From NCBI GenBank assembly GCA_034509425.1, contig JAVTVJ010000011.1, positions 7,640,001 through 7,704,000 of the forward strand: a DNA stretch of 64,000 nt. Reading direction: 5' to 3'. Each line of letters begins with the position of its first letter. The first letter of the stretch is position 1. Below the pieces are notes generated by a model. The model was given only the letters and a program-made list of their open reading frames with translations. It did not search any database and was not told the DNA's origin. The position numbers and the translations under genes are program-made. The DNA is from Eopsaltria australis (taxonomy: Eukaryota > Chordata > Aves > Passeriformes > Petroicidae). Below are positions 23,313 through 35,339 of the stretch, piece by piece.

Positions 23313-24574
23313 TTGGTGATCAGTGAAATATAATCCTCCAGTTGTCAGATGGATTTTTGTTGTGATTTTTCCCTAGAGATTAATTTTTCTCATTTTAAAA
23401 TTGTTTACTGTGGCAAAGTGACAGTACTCCTTCTAGGTTTCTCCTTGTCCAATATTGAATTAAATCCGCATGAGTGTTCTATATCTTTAAGACCTACCCC
23501 ACAGGTTAAGCTTTATTTGTCTTATAAACATTCTTTCTCATTTTTCCCTTCCCTCATGGGAAAAGGCTGATTCCAATTGCTGATGAAAGCCTTTGAGAAT
23601 TAAAGAAGTAGAAGGAAAATCTCTCTAGAGGGTTCTAAGGGTAGAAAGCTAACTAGAAGGATATTGGAGGATGCATTTTGCAGACAAGTGTTTTGTAGTG
23701 CTGTGCCTGTAAAATTGGAGACATAGTTTATATCCAGAGTAAAAACTGTAGGTCCAGCTAGGCCTAAATCTATACCAGAAATCATTTTGAAGGGCTGGTA
23801 GAATGGTTTGTGTAAAACCCACCTGAAAGGCCTAGCAAGCATGGTTCTAATGAGTATCTGGAGCCTGTTTTTCTTCATGCCATCTCTTTTTTTTAAAAAG
23901 ATTCTTACTACTTGAGAGAATTCCAGTTTGGTTTAGTATGGGTGCTTAAAATGATGGTAATCTTCTAGTGCACAGAAAGTTTAATGTTATGTAAAGCTTA
24001 ATATTAAAGCTAGAGGGGCTGTGGGTGGAAGCAGGATATCCAAGACCTTGATGTCAGCCCTATTTTTAGTCAATCAAGATTAGCTTTAACGGCTTTTCAT
24101 ATGACTGCTGATATTGTTATAAGTGGATGAGGTAAAAATAGGGGAAAGAAGGTAAATATTACAAGCAAATTTTGAAATTATATTGTTTAATTGAAAAATC
24201 AAATCATAGGACAGTTTGGTCATATATTGGTGTACTTAGTTAGATGTATCTATTTAGACTTTTTTCGTGATGAGATAGGTAGTTTACATTTACATTATTA
24301 TTATGTGAGAAGTTTGCCAAATTTAATGAAAAGGTTTTGATTATTTATTCACTACTCTCAGTGATGAAAATGTACTGATATTCTCACAGAAACAAAGAAT
24401 GGATGTATATTTCTTCAGTAAGATCCTTTCCAATATTATGCAAGAAATAGAGACATACAGAATTTCTCTTTTGGTATTGTCCATTTTAAACTCATTCTAT
24501 CATTACAGAAGAGGGAGAATAGTTTTTTTAGGAGCAAACTGTTAAAAAAGAAGAAATATACCTCTATCTTTTCA

Positions 24575-24594
24575 AATATATATATATATATACA
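24575..24594. repeat. (TA)n microsatellite
   Basis: About nine TA units in a row, followed by imperfect atatacacatatata repeats to about 24635. Confidence 0.85.
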
Positions 24595-24896
24595 AATAAT
24601 AAGCACACATGAATATATACACATATATAAATAATGTGTGTTACAGAAAGTGAAAATCTTCCAATCTCATTTATTTTTTGCATTTTTTCATCAGATGACT
24701 ACTTAAAAATAAATCTTTAGTTATGCACAGAGTGTGAATCTAACTCTGATATTGACAGTCTTGTACCAAATGAAGATGACTTTAATATTGAAGGGAACAG
24801 AACACTGTATACCTTATCCATCATATCCCCTTCCCCCCTAAAACTATATCTGCTACTGGGATATTATTTAATTTTTGTTTGTTTGTGGCTTTAGGG

Positions 24897-24933
24897 CCCT
24901 GGACAGTTTTACTAGATCAAAACTGTCCCAGGG
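24897..24933. repeat. 14-bp hairpin with one bulge
   Basis: ccctggacagtttt (24897-24910) pairs with aaaactgtcccaggg (24919-24933) around the loop actagatc; the right arm has one extra C. The stem has mixed base composition, so it is less likely than AT-only stems to be chance. It is too short for a typical pre-microRNA. Confidence 0.65.
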
Positions 24934-25670
24934 AATCTTAACTTTTAGTTTGAGAAAAAGAGAAATTTCAAAGGTTGAGAGTAGGGAAGAAGGAAAAACA
25001 TTAAAGACAATAAAAGTCATAGCAAGTGTATGAATAATTTTTTTCTTTGTTTCTAAAGGGTCTTAGAGGATTATAAAATCTGGTATTTCTACACACATGA
25101 CAATATGTTAAATTATTGCAGCTGTGCTCAAATACAGCTGTATACTAATATAAACTTGTTTAGCTCTAAAAAATATAATTTTCTGAAGATATTTCATCTT
25201 TGTATAAAAACATTTGCACTTAGCATATCTGGTTAACTTGATACTCAATAAAACTAAACTGTCATAGACTGGTTAAGCCTAAATCTTAAGTTGTTTTTCT
25301 AAGGCAGTAGTCTAAAAGCTGCATTACATGAACTGGCACCAGAGTCAATCCTCTGCTTCCCGATACTTGTGTAAGTGTACTCTAACAAGTAATATAACTC
25401 ATAAAAGCAAATTGTGAAAATAAAACCACCAGAGAACCTGGCTAAAGGGTTTTTTTCTTTGCTAGTAATTTCTCACAAAGCAAGAATTTTTTCCTCTTTC
25501 CATTTAGCAAAGTAGTTACTCTTAGACAGAAAATTGGAAGCATAGTTTGGTCTTTATGCAGAAGATGTGTAACAAGATATCAGGCAAGACATTTGTGTGG
25601 AATTGTCTGAATTCCAAGGTGGTAAATTTTGTACATTTGTTCACTTATGAAGATTTTGGCTTGCATGTAG

Positions 25671-25952
25671 TCATTTTATGCTAAGAGTTTAGAATATTTT
25701 CTAAACAAATACTTAGAGAAAACTGTGCAAACTAAGGAACTATCAGTCTTAACAGAAGCAATTGTGACAAACAATTATTTTCATTTTAGCACCGACAATT
25801 ATGTAAATGTGTCTGGAACAGCAATGGGCACCTTAATTATGACACCTAATTATAACAATTTATTTATACACCACCTAGAACAGCAACATTTTATTTATAA
25901 CTCTCCCATCCATTCGAAGACAGGAAATAATAAAGTGGAATTTCACAGATAG
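25671..25952 (+). pseudogene. PLE reverse-transcriptase fragment, open for about 94 codons
   Basis: After a stop at 25668-25670 the frame is open to the stop at 25950-25952. It covers the RT palm from just before the NNYFHF block through GTAMGT and the following YNNLF helix, ending at the point where the catalytic Asp-Asp motif should be. Full PLE RTs are several times longer, so this is a fragment. Changes at conserved places include T for A before P-N-Y (TPNY rather than APSY-like) and N for A in YNNLF. There is no start context, and function as a protein is unlikely, but the absence of internal stops is notable for an old element. Confidence 0.65.
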
Positions 25953-26090
25953 TTGCTTTATCATTGAAACATAAACACAATTCGAACTATTTGGACTTGA
26001 ACCTTCACATGGATAGCATGTCCACATTGTGTTATATTCTTTTTGTTTTCCATCTTTCAAAGAAAAATAACTTTTTTATATTTCAATATG
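25671..26090 (+). mobile_element. Penelope-like retroelement (PLE) remnant
   Basis: Penelope-like elements are an ancient retroelement class whose reverse transcriptase is related to telomerase. The fragment carries the hallmark RT block: LEYFLNKYLEK, then TKELSVLTE...NNYFHF, then GTAMGT (codons at 25815-25832) followed by TPNYNNLFIHHLE. In PLEs this block reads roughly N-Y-F-x-F ... G-T-A-M-G-T ... A-P-x-Y-A-N-L-F. A stop at 25950 ends the frame; in the next frame the expected catalytic 'IDD' position reads D-S (25948-25953) followed by CFIIE, as in PLEs, with the second Asp lost. Traces of a downstream 'KITFLYF'-like block at about 26055-26085 may be the PLE 'FLD' region. No GIY-YIG endonuclease domain or terminal repeats are seen. 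Identification is from memory of the family. Confidence 0.75.
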
Positions 26091-26212
26091 TAAGAGTAAC
26101 ACTCTCATTCCTGGTAGAAATCTTTCAAATATGCACCATATTTGGAATATACAATCCAAAATTACCTACATTCTCTTATTTTTAAATTTTTTCACAATCT
26201 TCTTGCTGAAAG

Positions 26213-27300
26213 TTACAGAATTATAAAGACTTTAGTTTGGAAAAGAGCTTTAAGATCACCAAGTCTAACCATAAAGCTAACACTGCTGAATCCACCACTA
26301 AACCATGTCCCTAAGTGCTACGTTTACATGTCTTTTAAATACTTATAGGGATGGTAACACCACCACTTCCCTGGAAAGCCTGCTTGCATGCTGGACATAC
26401 CTTCTGAAGAAATTTTTCCTAATATAAAATCTATATTTCCCCTGGTGCATCTTGAGGTCTTTTCTTCTTCTTACTTGGAAAAAGAGACCAACCTCCACTA
26501 CACCCTCCTTTCAGGCAGTTATAGAGAGTGATAGGGTCTTCCCTGAGCCTCCTTTTCCTCAGTCTGATCAAGCCTAGCTTCCTCAGCTGCTCCTCATAGG
26601 ACTTGTGCTCCAGACCCTTTACCAACTCCATTGCCATGCTCCAGCATCTCAATGTCTTTCCTGTCTTCCCATACAGTTTTTGACACAGGCCAGGATGTCA
26701 TTGGACTTCTTGGCCACCTGGGCACACACTGGCTCATGTTCAGCCACTGTCAACCAGCATCCCCAGGTTCTTTTCTGCTGGGCAGTTTTCCAGGCACACT
26801 GTGGCACTTGCTGGGGTTGTTTCGGCTGAAGTGCAGGTTCTGGCACTTGGACTTGAACCTCTCACAAATGACCTCAGCCCATCAATCCAGCCTGTCCAGA
26901 TCCCTCTGTGGAGGCTTCCTACCCTCCAGCAGATCAACACTCCTGCCCAGCTTGGTGTCAGCTGCAGACTGACTGAGGGTGCACTCCATCCTCTCTTCCA
27001 GATCATGGATAAAGATACGAAAGGGGAGTGGCCCCAACACTGAGCTCTGGAGGACACCACTTGTGACCAGCTAGATTTAACTCCATTCACCATCACTTTC
27101 TGGCCCTGGCCATGCAGGCAGTTTTATATGCAGTCAATAATACATCTGTCCAAGCCAGGAGCAGCCAGTCTCTCCAGCAGAATGCTGAAGGAAACAATGG
27201 CAAAGACTTTACTAAAGTTGAGGTAGACAACACAGCCTTTCTTTCATCCAGTAAATGGATGACCATGTCATAGAAGGAGAGTACCACTGTGTACATGAAA
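26213..27300 (-). mobile_element. CR1 LINE, 5'-truncated, about 1.1 kb, reverse orientation
   Basis: Read on the minus strand this is the second half of CR1: RT palm, C-terminal region and 3' end. The plus strand shows the reverse-complement CR1 phrases gtagacaacacagcctttc (near 27222), gatttaactccattcacc (near 27072), agatcaacactcctgccc (near 26930), gccaggatgtcattggacttcttggcc (near 26688) and, at the 3' end, acagaattataaag...aagtctaac (26213-26270). Motif A reads YLNFSKVFA, with the catalytic Asp changed to Asn (codon 27217-27219). The metal-binding block reads SAADTKL instead of FADDTKL (about 26951-26973). Stops and shifts interrupt it, so it is inactive. Confidence 0.92.
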
Positions 27301-27786
27301 CCAAGAGTTATATAAGTATTTTATGAATTGTAAGATCCCAATTCTCTGCTTGAAAATATGTTGCAATCTTCCTTCTAGAGTATCATAATTTGTCCTTTTC
27401 AAGAAAATAATGTTTTTCTACAGGCAAGCAGGACAATTCTATATAAATGACCATGACCAGAGTCCTTGCTTAGGACTATGTCTGGATTAATGCAGTTAAT
27501 AAAAATAGAAATAATGAATCAATGAGAGCATCTCAGCTTTCCAATTAGGCTATACAATCTATCAAATAAAGTATTACAAAAAGTATATGTATGTCTCTGA
27601 ATCTTTCCATCTCTGAATTATCTGAATGGCCTTGGAGTCCAGCATAGAGAGCTACTTGAACAAAGGATATGATGGGGAGGAACACTTATATGTGGTTAAC
27701 AAGGATATGGTCTATTGTGTTGGGGTTTTAATTATTTTCCCTGTTGTGGTCTGAGAAAACAGGATTTTATAACTGTTTTTCAGAAA
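27301..27786. other. Unique DNA between two CR1 fragments
   Basis: About 490 bases with no recognised gene, repeat or motif. Confidence 0.5.
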
Positions 27787-27860
27787 TCATAGAATCATAG
27801 AATATCCTGAGATAGAAAGAACTCACAAGTATCGAGTCCAACTCCCTGTTTCAAACAAGA
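27787..27860 (-). mobile_element. CR1 3'-end fragment, reverse orientation
   Basis: aatcatagaatcatagaatatcctgag is the reverse complement of a CR1 terminal octamer repeat and 3' end, followed by actcacaagtatcgagtccaactcc, a typical CR1 tail phrase. Similarity fades after about 27860, so the copy is a severely truncated or partly deleted insertion. Confidence 0.85.
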
Positions 27861-30800
27861 AAGGCTGCTCTGATGGATACATCTGATGTCAGTTTCTCTC
27901 CCAGAGGACACATCCCCAGGTACTGGCTAACATTTGGCTAACAGGGCAGCATTATTTTGTAATTTCCACAACATGTTTTGAAGAGGCTGTTGATCTTCCC
28001 TGTTATCTTATTATTCCCATTTAATTTCTTTGAAACATTTCTTGTCCAAGCTCAGTAACTGCCATTGAGTCCTTAGGATAATTTCCTCACTGTTTTCTAC
28101 CCAAGGAAACAGTGATAATTAAGTAGATTGTTTAGGTTTGGGGGTTTTGGAGGGGAGATATTTGTTTGTTCTGTAAAACTGGTTCAACATGTGATGTGAC
28201 TTTGGATAATCCAATTTTTTAAGCTCATTTATTTGTTAAAACAAGCCTAATTTCTGTGTCCCAGAAAAAAGCCTGAAATATGGATCTTCCATTTCCAGGC
28301 ATTTGTTGTGCCCTAATCTCACTTGTTTTTATTTCCTGACTATGTACTCAGTGTATCTAAATAACCCTGTTCCAAGTTATTCTGTAGGACGTCCCAACCA
28401 TATTGTAATTTAAAAATTATAGTTCAGGGTGCTGCCATTATTCCTAAGATTTCTAGTATAGAAGGAATCACACAGTCAAAGATTTTTATTTTAGTAATCA
28501 TGACTGGTACAACTCTTTCTAAAATTTCTGCTGTACATTTTAATATGACTAATAGCATCTGGTCCCCAAACTTGATATATTTCTTTCTTTACATGCAATT
28601 AAAGTTAGATTTTCAGGCACAAGAGTTCAAAATTACTTCACTAGCAAGTGAGATCACTAAAGTTGGATAAAATAGAGATGACAAAATTGTACCAGGAGAA
28701 ATCAGAGGGAATTAAACAGATTACGAGAGTGGAACAAGACTGAGAACAAATTTGACAAAATCTGATAATGACAGAAACCTTCTGCTTTTTTTCACCTTTC
28801 TACTTCATTTCTCTCATCCTTTTTTTGCCAGAGCTTTGTTTTTCAGTAAAATAAACCCTTCACTTTCCATAGGTATTGCTTGAGAAGCTCAGGACAGAAT
28901 TTCACCTAGGACTATGACTTTAACATTTATGGTAGAGTAGGATCCAGGAAAAAACAGTGTCGTAACTTATGATTCGAGCCTGGAACAGCACAGCTTGAAA
29001 GGGAACATCACAGACAAGAGACTTTGAAGAGAGGAAACTTCTTGATCTAAACCTTTAATATGAGGAATGCAGGAGTGGACAGTAAATTAGTGCTTTACTC
29101 AAAAACTATAGGAAGCAGTTCTATTCTAAGAGGACTACTAGCTGGATCATGGTTCATTTTCATAAGAAATATGTACAGTATATTCATGAGTGTCCTCAGT
29201 GGGGCTGATTCTAAGACAGAAGCACATGGTTGATACCTTCCCTTTAGGCAGATTTGTTTTCAAATTGGTATCAGTAATTTGGTTCCATGGAAAGAATAAT
29301 GTCTAGGTAAATAATGGAGCTGAGACTGAGAGTGCTGAGTTTGGAGCCCTAGAACAACAGAATATTTCTGATGACTCTCAGCTGGATGGTGGTATTTTCC
29401 CACATAAGTGCTGTAAAGATACGTAAAAGAATTGCAGAGCCTTTCAAAGCTCTAAACAACTTGCTTTCTGCATGTCATTAAGGGTGCTGGGGATATCTAC
29501 CATGCATCTGTTCACAGGTATGCCCAGGCTTCCCTGAGAAAGCTTTATATCCTATAGCCTGTGACTCTGTAGTCTTGAAGTCATAGCAGTGTGAACTTCA
29601 ATTTCCAGGGATCTTCCAGTCTTCTGCTGGGCCTGTGCTGTCAGCTGTAACACCTGAACTGTTTTGGTACATGAGCTAGTTGAAGGATGCCCACATAAGA
29701 TGCCATTCTCTGCACCTGGATGGCAGTGAACATCCTTCACTTTGTAGCTGCAGTGCAGATCATAGTATAAAACCCCCCATATGGGTACAGGGTAACATTC
29801 ATAAGCAGAACTATGCCATCTGCCTACAAGTTTGCACTGTTTCTTTCCAGTGAACAGAAGTACTATTACATCTGCCCAGTGAAACTGCTCGTAGCTTCTC
29901 ACTGGCTGCTCAGTTCATATAGTCCATAAATCTGCTGATTCCAGTCCTTGCACAACAGAGATGTAGAAACAGGGAGGAATACTGGTGACATGGTAGTCTA
30001 GACTTCTTGACTCTTACTTGCTCAGAACTGCTACAATTTCATACATTCTACAAGAACAGCAGTTTTTGAGTTTTGTAGCAGAGCAGGTATATTTTGTTTC
30101 TGTGTTTACACCATCAAGAAGTTATGTTAAACATTGCTTATAATTTAGACATGGCCTGCTTGGAGGGAGACATATAAGAGGGACAAGCTACTTCATATTA
30201 TTAGTGGAACCAGAAGAAAGTATTTTAAATGTCCGATTCATTCAGAATCCCCCACTGATGTCTAGCAACAACATGCATTAAAAACATGATGACTACATCT
30301 TGTAATTTTTGCTACAGCACTCAGATTATCAGAACTGTCATTAGGTGGGGGTTAGAGTGGGCACGGTCCCAGGAGAAACTAAGTGTCCAAATCCCTTTAA
30401 GTAGCTTTAGAAATTTCAGTCATGAAGTCAAGCCTTATATTTTTTGAGTCACTGACATATGTATTACTCACTTCACTGATCTGAAGAGGAAAAGACAAAT
30501 AAAACCAAAAATGCACCTCCAGTTAAGGAATTTCTTCAACAAGGAATTTTTAAATGTGCACTCATTTGGCAACAGCCTTATTGTAAGATGATTATATAGT
30601 GTATGAATGTTTATTGCCTGACTTTAAGATGCACAATGTAAGATTAACAATTATAGTGGGTTTTTTTTTTCTACAAATGCTGTATTTCTGCTATTGTGTT
30701 TGCAGAATACAGCTAGATAATAATTGATTCTGTGACAGGGATTGGCTAATTTGCCAACAGTATAGTATAAAACACATTTATACAGTCAATTACACCCAAG

Positions 30801-31545
30801 TGCATGGCCTATTTGCTTTATAATTTCATAAACTTGCCAGCAATTTAAATAAAAAAGTTCCATTAAATTATCATATCATGTGATAGAATGATATTGCCAA
30901 GTATATTAAACCATGTGTGTTCAGCCAGAATTAATTAAATAGTATTACTTTTTTCTTATTAACACATTGAACCTATCCTTCCTACTCAGTACTAGAAATA
31001 GAAGCCTATTAGTGAACAAAGTAAACTTAAGGGCAAAGTTTAAACATTTTCCTGAGGGTGCTTCATTAAAATTCCTCGTTCTTTTGTTTAAACATTTGCT
31101 TATGCTAAATGTACTTGTATTGTGAAAATATTTTATGTTCTTAGATATGAATACTGGAGAAGTTTAAAGGTAATATTTAATCATAATATTCAGACATTTG
31201 AGGCAGATCTGATCTTACTTTTCTCATCCAACTTTGTTCTAAACTTCATTCCTTACTTAACCTTTGTCAGTTTTTGACAGCTTTATGAGGTGAAAGGTAA
31301 TTTTAATGATTCAACATGACCATTATCCAAAATCTCCCCATCAACCCCTGTCAAACAGTGAAATAAATAGGAAATGCCTGTTTAATGTGAAAGGTATTAA
31401 CATGATGGCTCAGGGGAGCTTCTTATTTGAAGGTGACAACAAACAGTGAGAATTAATATTTCCATATAATTTTAAATAGAAATTGACCTGCTGAGTTATA
31501 AAACAAAAATTTCTCAATAACTTTCTCTGTGCACATGCAAACATG

Positions 31546-31579
31546 CCTTCTCTCTCTCCCTGTATCTTTGTATCTCTCC

Positions 31580-31610
<31 letters not shown>

Positions 31611-31612
31611 AT
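31546..31612. repeat. (CT)n microsatellite
   Basis: A pyrimidine tract made of tctctctccc, tctctccctctc and then about ten uninterrupted CT units. The reverse strand is a pure GA run and reads as an Arg/Glu repeat, which is an artefact. Confidence 0.9.
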
Positions 31613-32504
31613 CAGCTGTTGGAATATCAGGCACTGTCTGAGATCTCTTGGTTTTAAAACACAAGGGAACCTTTTAGGGAAAGCTTTATCATCTTATTTT
31701 AAAAAGACTTCTGGAAAACCCCAAATTTAAAAAGTGCAGCTTTGTAATTACTGGCACGTGTTTAGTTTAATAAGATAGTGTGTTTGAAAGTGGATAAGCA
31801 TATCTTTAACAGCAGTCTACCAGGAATCAGCAGAAATAATTACTGTCAAGATTTAATTATGTCAGACAAGAGTATCTGTCCCGCATAACAGTGTCGACAG
31901 TAGAAGCTGGCATTGCTGTATGTTCAAGCCAGCTCTCTGTATATTTCTGTTAAACAGAGTCTTAGCTATTCTGCTGTGACTGACTTCAAATTAATATAAC
32001 TGAACATATCAAAGCAATGAAAAAAATTATGGATGATACAAAAAGAGAGGAATATGAACAGAAAGAAACTTTTGGAAGAACTGGGGTTGGCCCTTCTCTT
32101 ACATGCAAGATATTAATTGGAAACATCTCAGCATGTTAATGTGGGAGCAATATTGTATTATCATATAAAAGAGATCAGAGGTTTATGTGTAAGAGTCTAC
32201 CTTGTCTTAAGAAGAGCTTCAGAAATTATGCAAAATTATTTTGACTGTGATGTTGTTGATTTTCTGATTTTTAAGGCAGGCTTTCATTATAACGTCTCCA
32301 AACTATGCAGAATAATACAGTTTGTGTTGCTGCTGAACCAAAATACAAAGTTTTTGATTAATCAAGCAAGTGGTGTTATTGAGCAAAGCAAATCTATAAT
32401 CTGAGTGAATATTACACAGTATTATTAAACAAGCTTAAAAAAGAAAGAAAAAAGAATTGTACTAGACTTAATTAAGGCTTCAAGTAAAGCTTGCTTTTAT
32501 TGGC

Positions 32505-32640
32505 AATTTTTTTGTTGCAACAAGAAAACTAAAAATTAAGAGGATGGTTGGCAGCAATATTGATATGCTAATGGATAAACATGCTAATTTAGAAAAAAAC
32601 TAATCAGCAAAGACATTACTAATGGAAATGTACTGGAAAA
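32505..32640. promoter_or_regulatory. Candidate homeodomain/POU element cluster
   Basis: Two direct copies of ATGCTAAT (32565-32572 and 32581-32588) start 16 bp apart, within an AT-rich segment that also contains ctaaaaattaag and taatcagcaaag. ATGCTAAT combines a POU-type half (ATGC) and a homeodomain half (TAAT). Developmental enhancers in vertebrate gene deserts often look like this. The call is inference from motifs only. Confidence 0.25.
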
Positions 32641-33769
32641 TGGCTAATGCTGTACGCAGACCTGGTATCTCCTAAATTAAGAAGAACTCATTTTGTGCTC
32701 ATAATTGTAACTTGGAAGCTAAGCCTTGATCTTCTCTCTGCTTTGCTTTGGTTAGTATTTAAAGATATTTCAGAAGACCTGTCCTGGTACCATGACACCT
32801 GTTTAGCTTCTCTATAATTACGCTGCTGAAATTACATGTTCTGTTTATTGAAAGGAGAGCTAAAAGTCTTACATTTTTTTTTCTATCTGACTTACCAGAC
32901 ACTTTCTCTAGACAAAGAGATCCTTCAAATTAAAGAGTATGTGAGAGTCTGGTCTTCTGACTGAGGTTTGGTAGAACATCTCTGATTATCAGTATTAGAT
33001 ATTCAGTGTCTCAAGAACTGAAAGATTAATGACACATTTAGGCATTAGGGTAGGACTTTTAGAATACTTATTGTTGGCTCTGGTTTTTTTACACCATGAT
33101 CAATGGCTTTACTTGCAGCTGAGTTAAACTAGTTCTGAGTCTTTTCTCTCATCCCACTATCACTTGTATGTCTTTTTATCTTTTTTTTTCCCTCAAGATG
33201 GCTGTTCCAAATGCTTTTTTAGGGGGTACACACTCTATTTCTAATTTAATCTCGATTTTGACTGTACAGCTCTAAAACAGGTTATTTTATCTACAGCTCC
33301 TGTTATCAAAGATTTCTGAGGTGTTTTTAAGTCTAATAATATTTTCTGGCTGGAAACTGTCATTCAAAGATATCAGCAAAGTAATTAAATAACAAACACT
33401 GTTTTGAAAAAGTTTTCAGAATTTTCCAGTGTGCTGGTGAGGTATGGAGAACAAGACTTCAGTGCTTAGAGTTGTATGGTCTGTGAGGTTGAAACTGATT
33501 GTAGATTGGAAACGGTTCAGTTTAGTGAGAGGAAGAGTTGGAACATTTGGGTTACGTGAACTCAAAATCTAAGGGAACATTTACATATGTACTTCTCAAA
33601 CCACTTTGGATTGTTTTCATGTCACTCTCACATATCTTTTATATCTCCTATACATTTGAAAGAAACAGTGGGATAAACTGGGATTAAGAGATAAAAGATG
33701 TTTCAAATGGCACAGATGTAAATGAGTTTACTAAAACTAATACCTTCTTTTAAAGCATATTTATCTTGT

Positions 33770-33833
33770 TTTCAGAGTATTGTTATATGTAGATCATAAC
33801 ATATTTCAGAGTATTGTTATATGTAGATCATAA
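33770..33833. repeat. 34-bp tandem duplication
   Basis: A unit beginning tttcagagtattgttatatg occurs at 33770-33803 and again from 33804, identical over the first 30 bases. The near-identity shows a recent slippage or duplication event. Confidence 0.9.
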
Positions 33834-34115
33834 AGAACAGAATTATTGCTAAAGTCCACCTCCAGCAAGTTTTGTTGGTGGTATAAAAGAAAGGATTGAA
33901 GCATGAATGTCAATGAATGATTGCCAAAGGATTGTTCAACCCATTTGGAGATAAGGAGCCTTAGTGTATTTAAAAGTGCTTATAAGCAACTGAGTCTGTA
34001 AATATTTATACCCATCTCTCTGTTGTATGTTAGAGACAAAGAACGATTTCATTCCCACTGCACACATAGGGGGTGTATTTTCATTGTTGGTGTCAATGCA
34101 TTCCATCTTTGGCTT

Positions 34116-34622
34116 TAAATAAGCTGAGGAGATCAACACAAAGATGTGTGGTGCCATTGATACACTGGAGGGAAGGGATGCCATCCAGGAGGACCTTGAC
34201 TGTCTTGAGAAGTGAGCCCATGTGAACCTCATGAAGTTCAACAATGCCAAGTGCAAGGTCCTGCACGTGAGTCAAGGCTAACCCAGGCACAGAGATGAAA
34301 AGGGTCCACAAAGGCCTTAGAGTAGTACCTAAAGGGGGCCTGCAAAAGAGCTGGAGATGTACTTCTTGCAACAGCATGAAGTGATAGGGAGAATGGAAAC
34401 ACAAAGAGGGTAGGGTTAGATTAGATATGAGGAAGAAATTGTTTACTGTGAGGATGTTGAGGTACTGGAACTGTTTGTCCAGACAAGTTGTAAATGCTGC
34501 ATCACAGGAAGGCCAGGTGGGATGTGGCTTTTAGCAAGCTGATCTAGTGGAAGATGCCCCTGTGTCCATTGCAGGATCTTTAAGGTCCCTTCCAACCCAA
34601 ACCATTCTATTACTCTGTGAAA
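34116..34622 (+). mobile_element. CR1 LINE fragment with an internal deletion
   Basis: The left part (34116-34290) matches the CR1 segment just after the FADD motif: gtggtgccattgatacactggagggaagg, then gaacctcatgaagttcaacaatgccaagtgcaaggtcctgcac. The right part resumes at about 34325 with tacctaaagggggcctgcaaaagagctggaga, which lies several hundred bases further on in the consensus, and runs to the 3' end ggtcccttccaacccaaaccattctattactctgtga. The FADD region at the start is degraded. This is a different CR1 subfamily from the copies at 14838 and 51880, judged from the tail phrase gtggaagatgcccc. Confidence 0.9.
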
Positions 34623-35339
34623 TTGTCAAAATGTACATTACTTTGCATTGGTTCTTCCTGTAGAAATATAACGATCATTCTCTTTGCAACTGGTTGATGG
34701 ACCCCATGATCTATTGTGGATCCGTTGGGACTTATTTTTTATTATTTCTAGTGAAATATCTTCTTTTCTTTATCTCATTCTTTCTTACAAATAGAATAGT
34801 ATTGCACTGAATAATGAGTTACATACTGCCATTTAAAGTGCTATTAAGTACAGTTGTCGCTCCCCAAAACTGTAATTCTATAGGTACTTAAACAAAAGAA
34901 ATACTGTAGAACTTTTTGAGGGATAATTTTTCAGGAAGGTGACACATACATTACTGAAGCATGAGAAATACAAATAGCTTTAAGATATTTATGCTTTTTA
35001 CAGGCATTCTAACCTTTTTAGAAAATGGCTATAATTTGAAGATATAATGTGAAGGGAGTGTTCTTAATGCTACATTAATTACAAGGGCTCGCTTTCATTC
35101 CCTCTTTGCAGACATTTTTGTATTTTTATATGAAAAGATGCATATAATATTGTGGCAATAATGAGCTTAATGTAACTGGAAGCTATCAGATAAGATTGTA
35201 TCAAAATTTCAAATACAAATAGCACCAGACATTGTATGCCTGAATGCCTTCATATCTCACATACTGAAAACTTTTTCCTTGCCACTAAGTGGCACTGTAT
35301 TATTGTTAGTTAGTTATTTAGATCATATTAAAAAATCTT

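Larger units (their letters stand above)
23313..25670. other. Unique AT-rich DNA, no gene recognised
   Basis: Nothing coding is seen. The interval contains a TA dinucleotide run (about 24575-24594), a compact imperfect hairpin (24897-24933) and A/T-rich sequence. The last 100 bases before 25671 could hold a further decayed upstream part of the Penelope-like element, but I cannot align it. Confidence 0.55.
27862..34115. other. Unique non-coding DNA with conserved-looking islands
   Basis: No gene is recognised. A minus-strand frame of 116 codons (29552-29902) lies in a slightly GC-richer patch but resembles nothing I know. Islands at about 30700-30960, 31800-31930 and 32500-32640 are AT-rich, repeat-free and rich in TAAT and octamer-like words, a texture typical of conserved non-coding elements; that needs an alignment to confirm. 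A CT microsatellite and a 34-bp tandem duplication are listed separately. Confidence 0.5.

Noticed and set aside
26605..27096. Several overlapping frames of 74-118 codons on both strands
   Set aside because: They are fragments or antisense shadows of the reverse-oriented CR1 ORF2.
31410..31664. Minus-strand frame with an Arg/Glu repeat
   Set aside because: The repeat is the translation of the CT/GA microsatellite.
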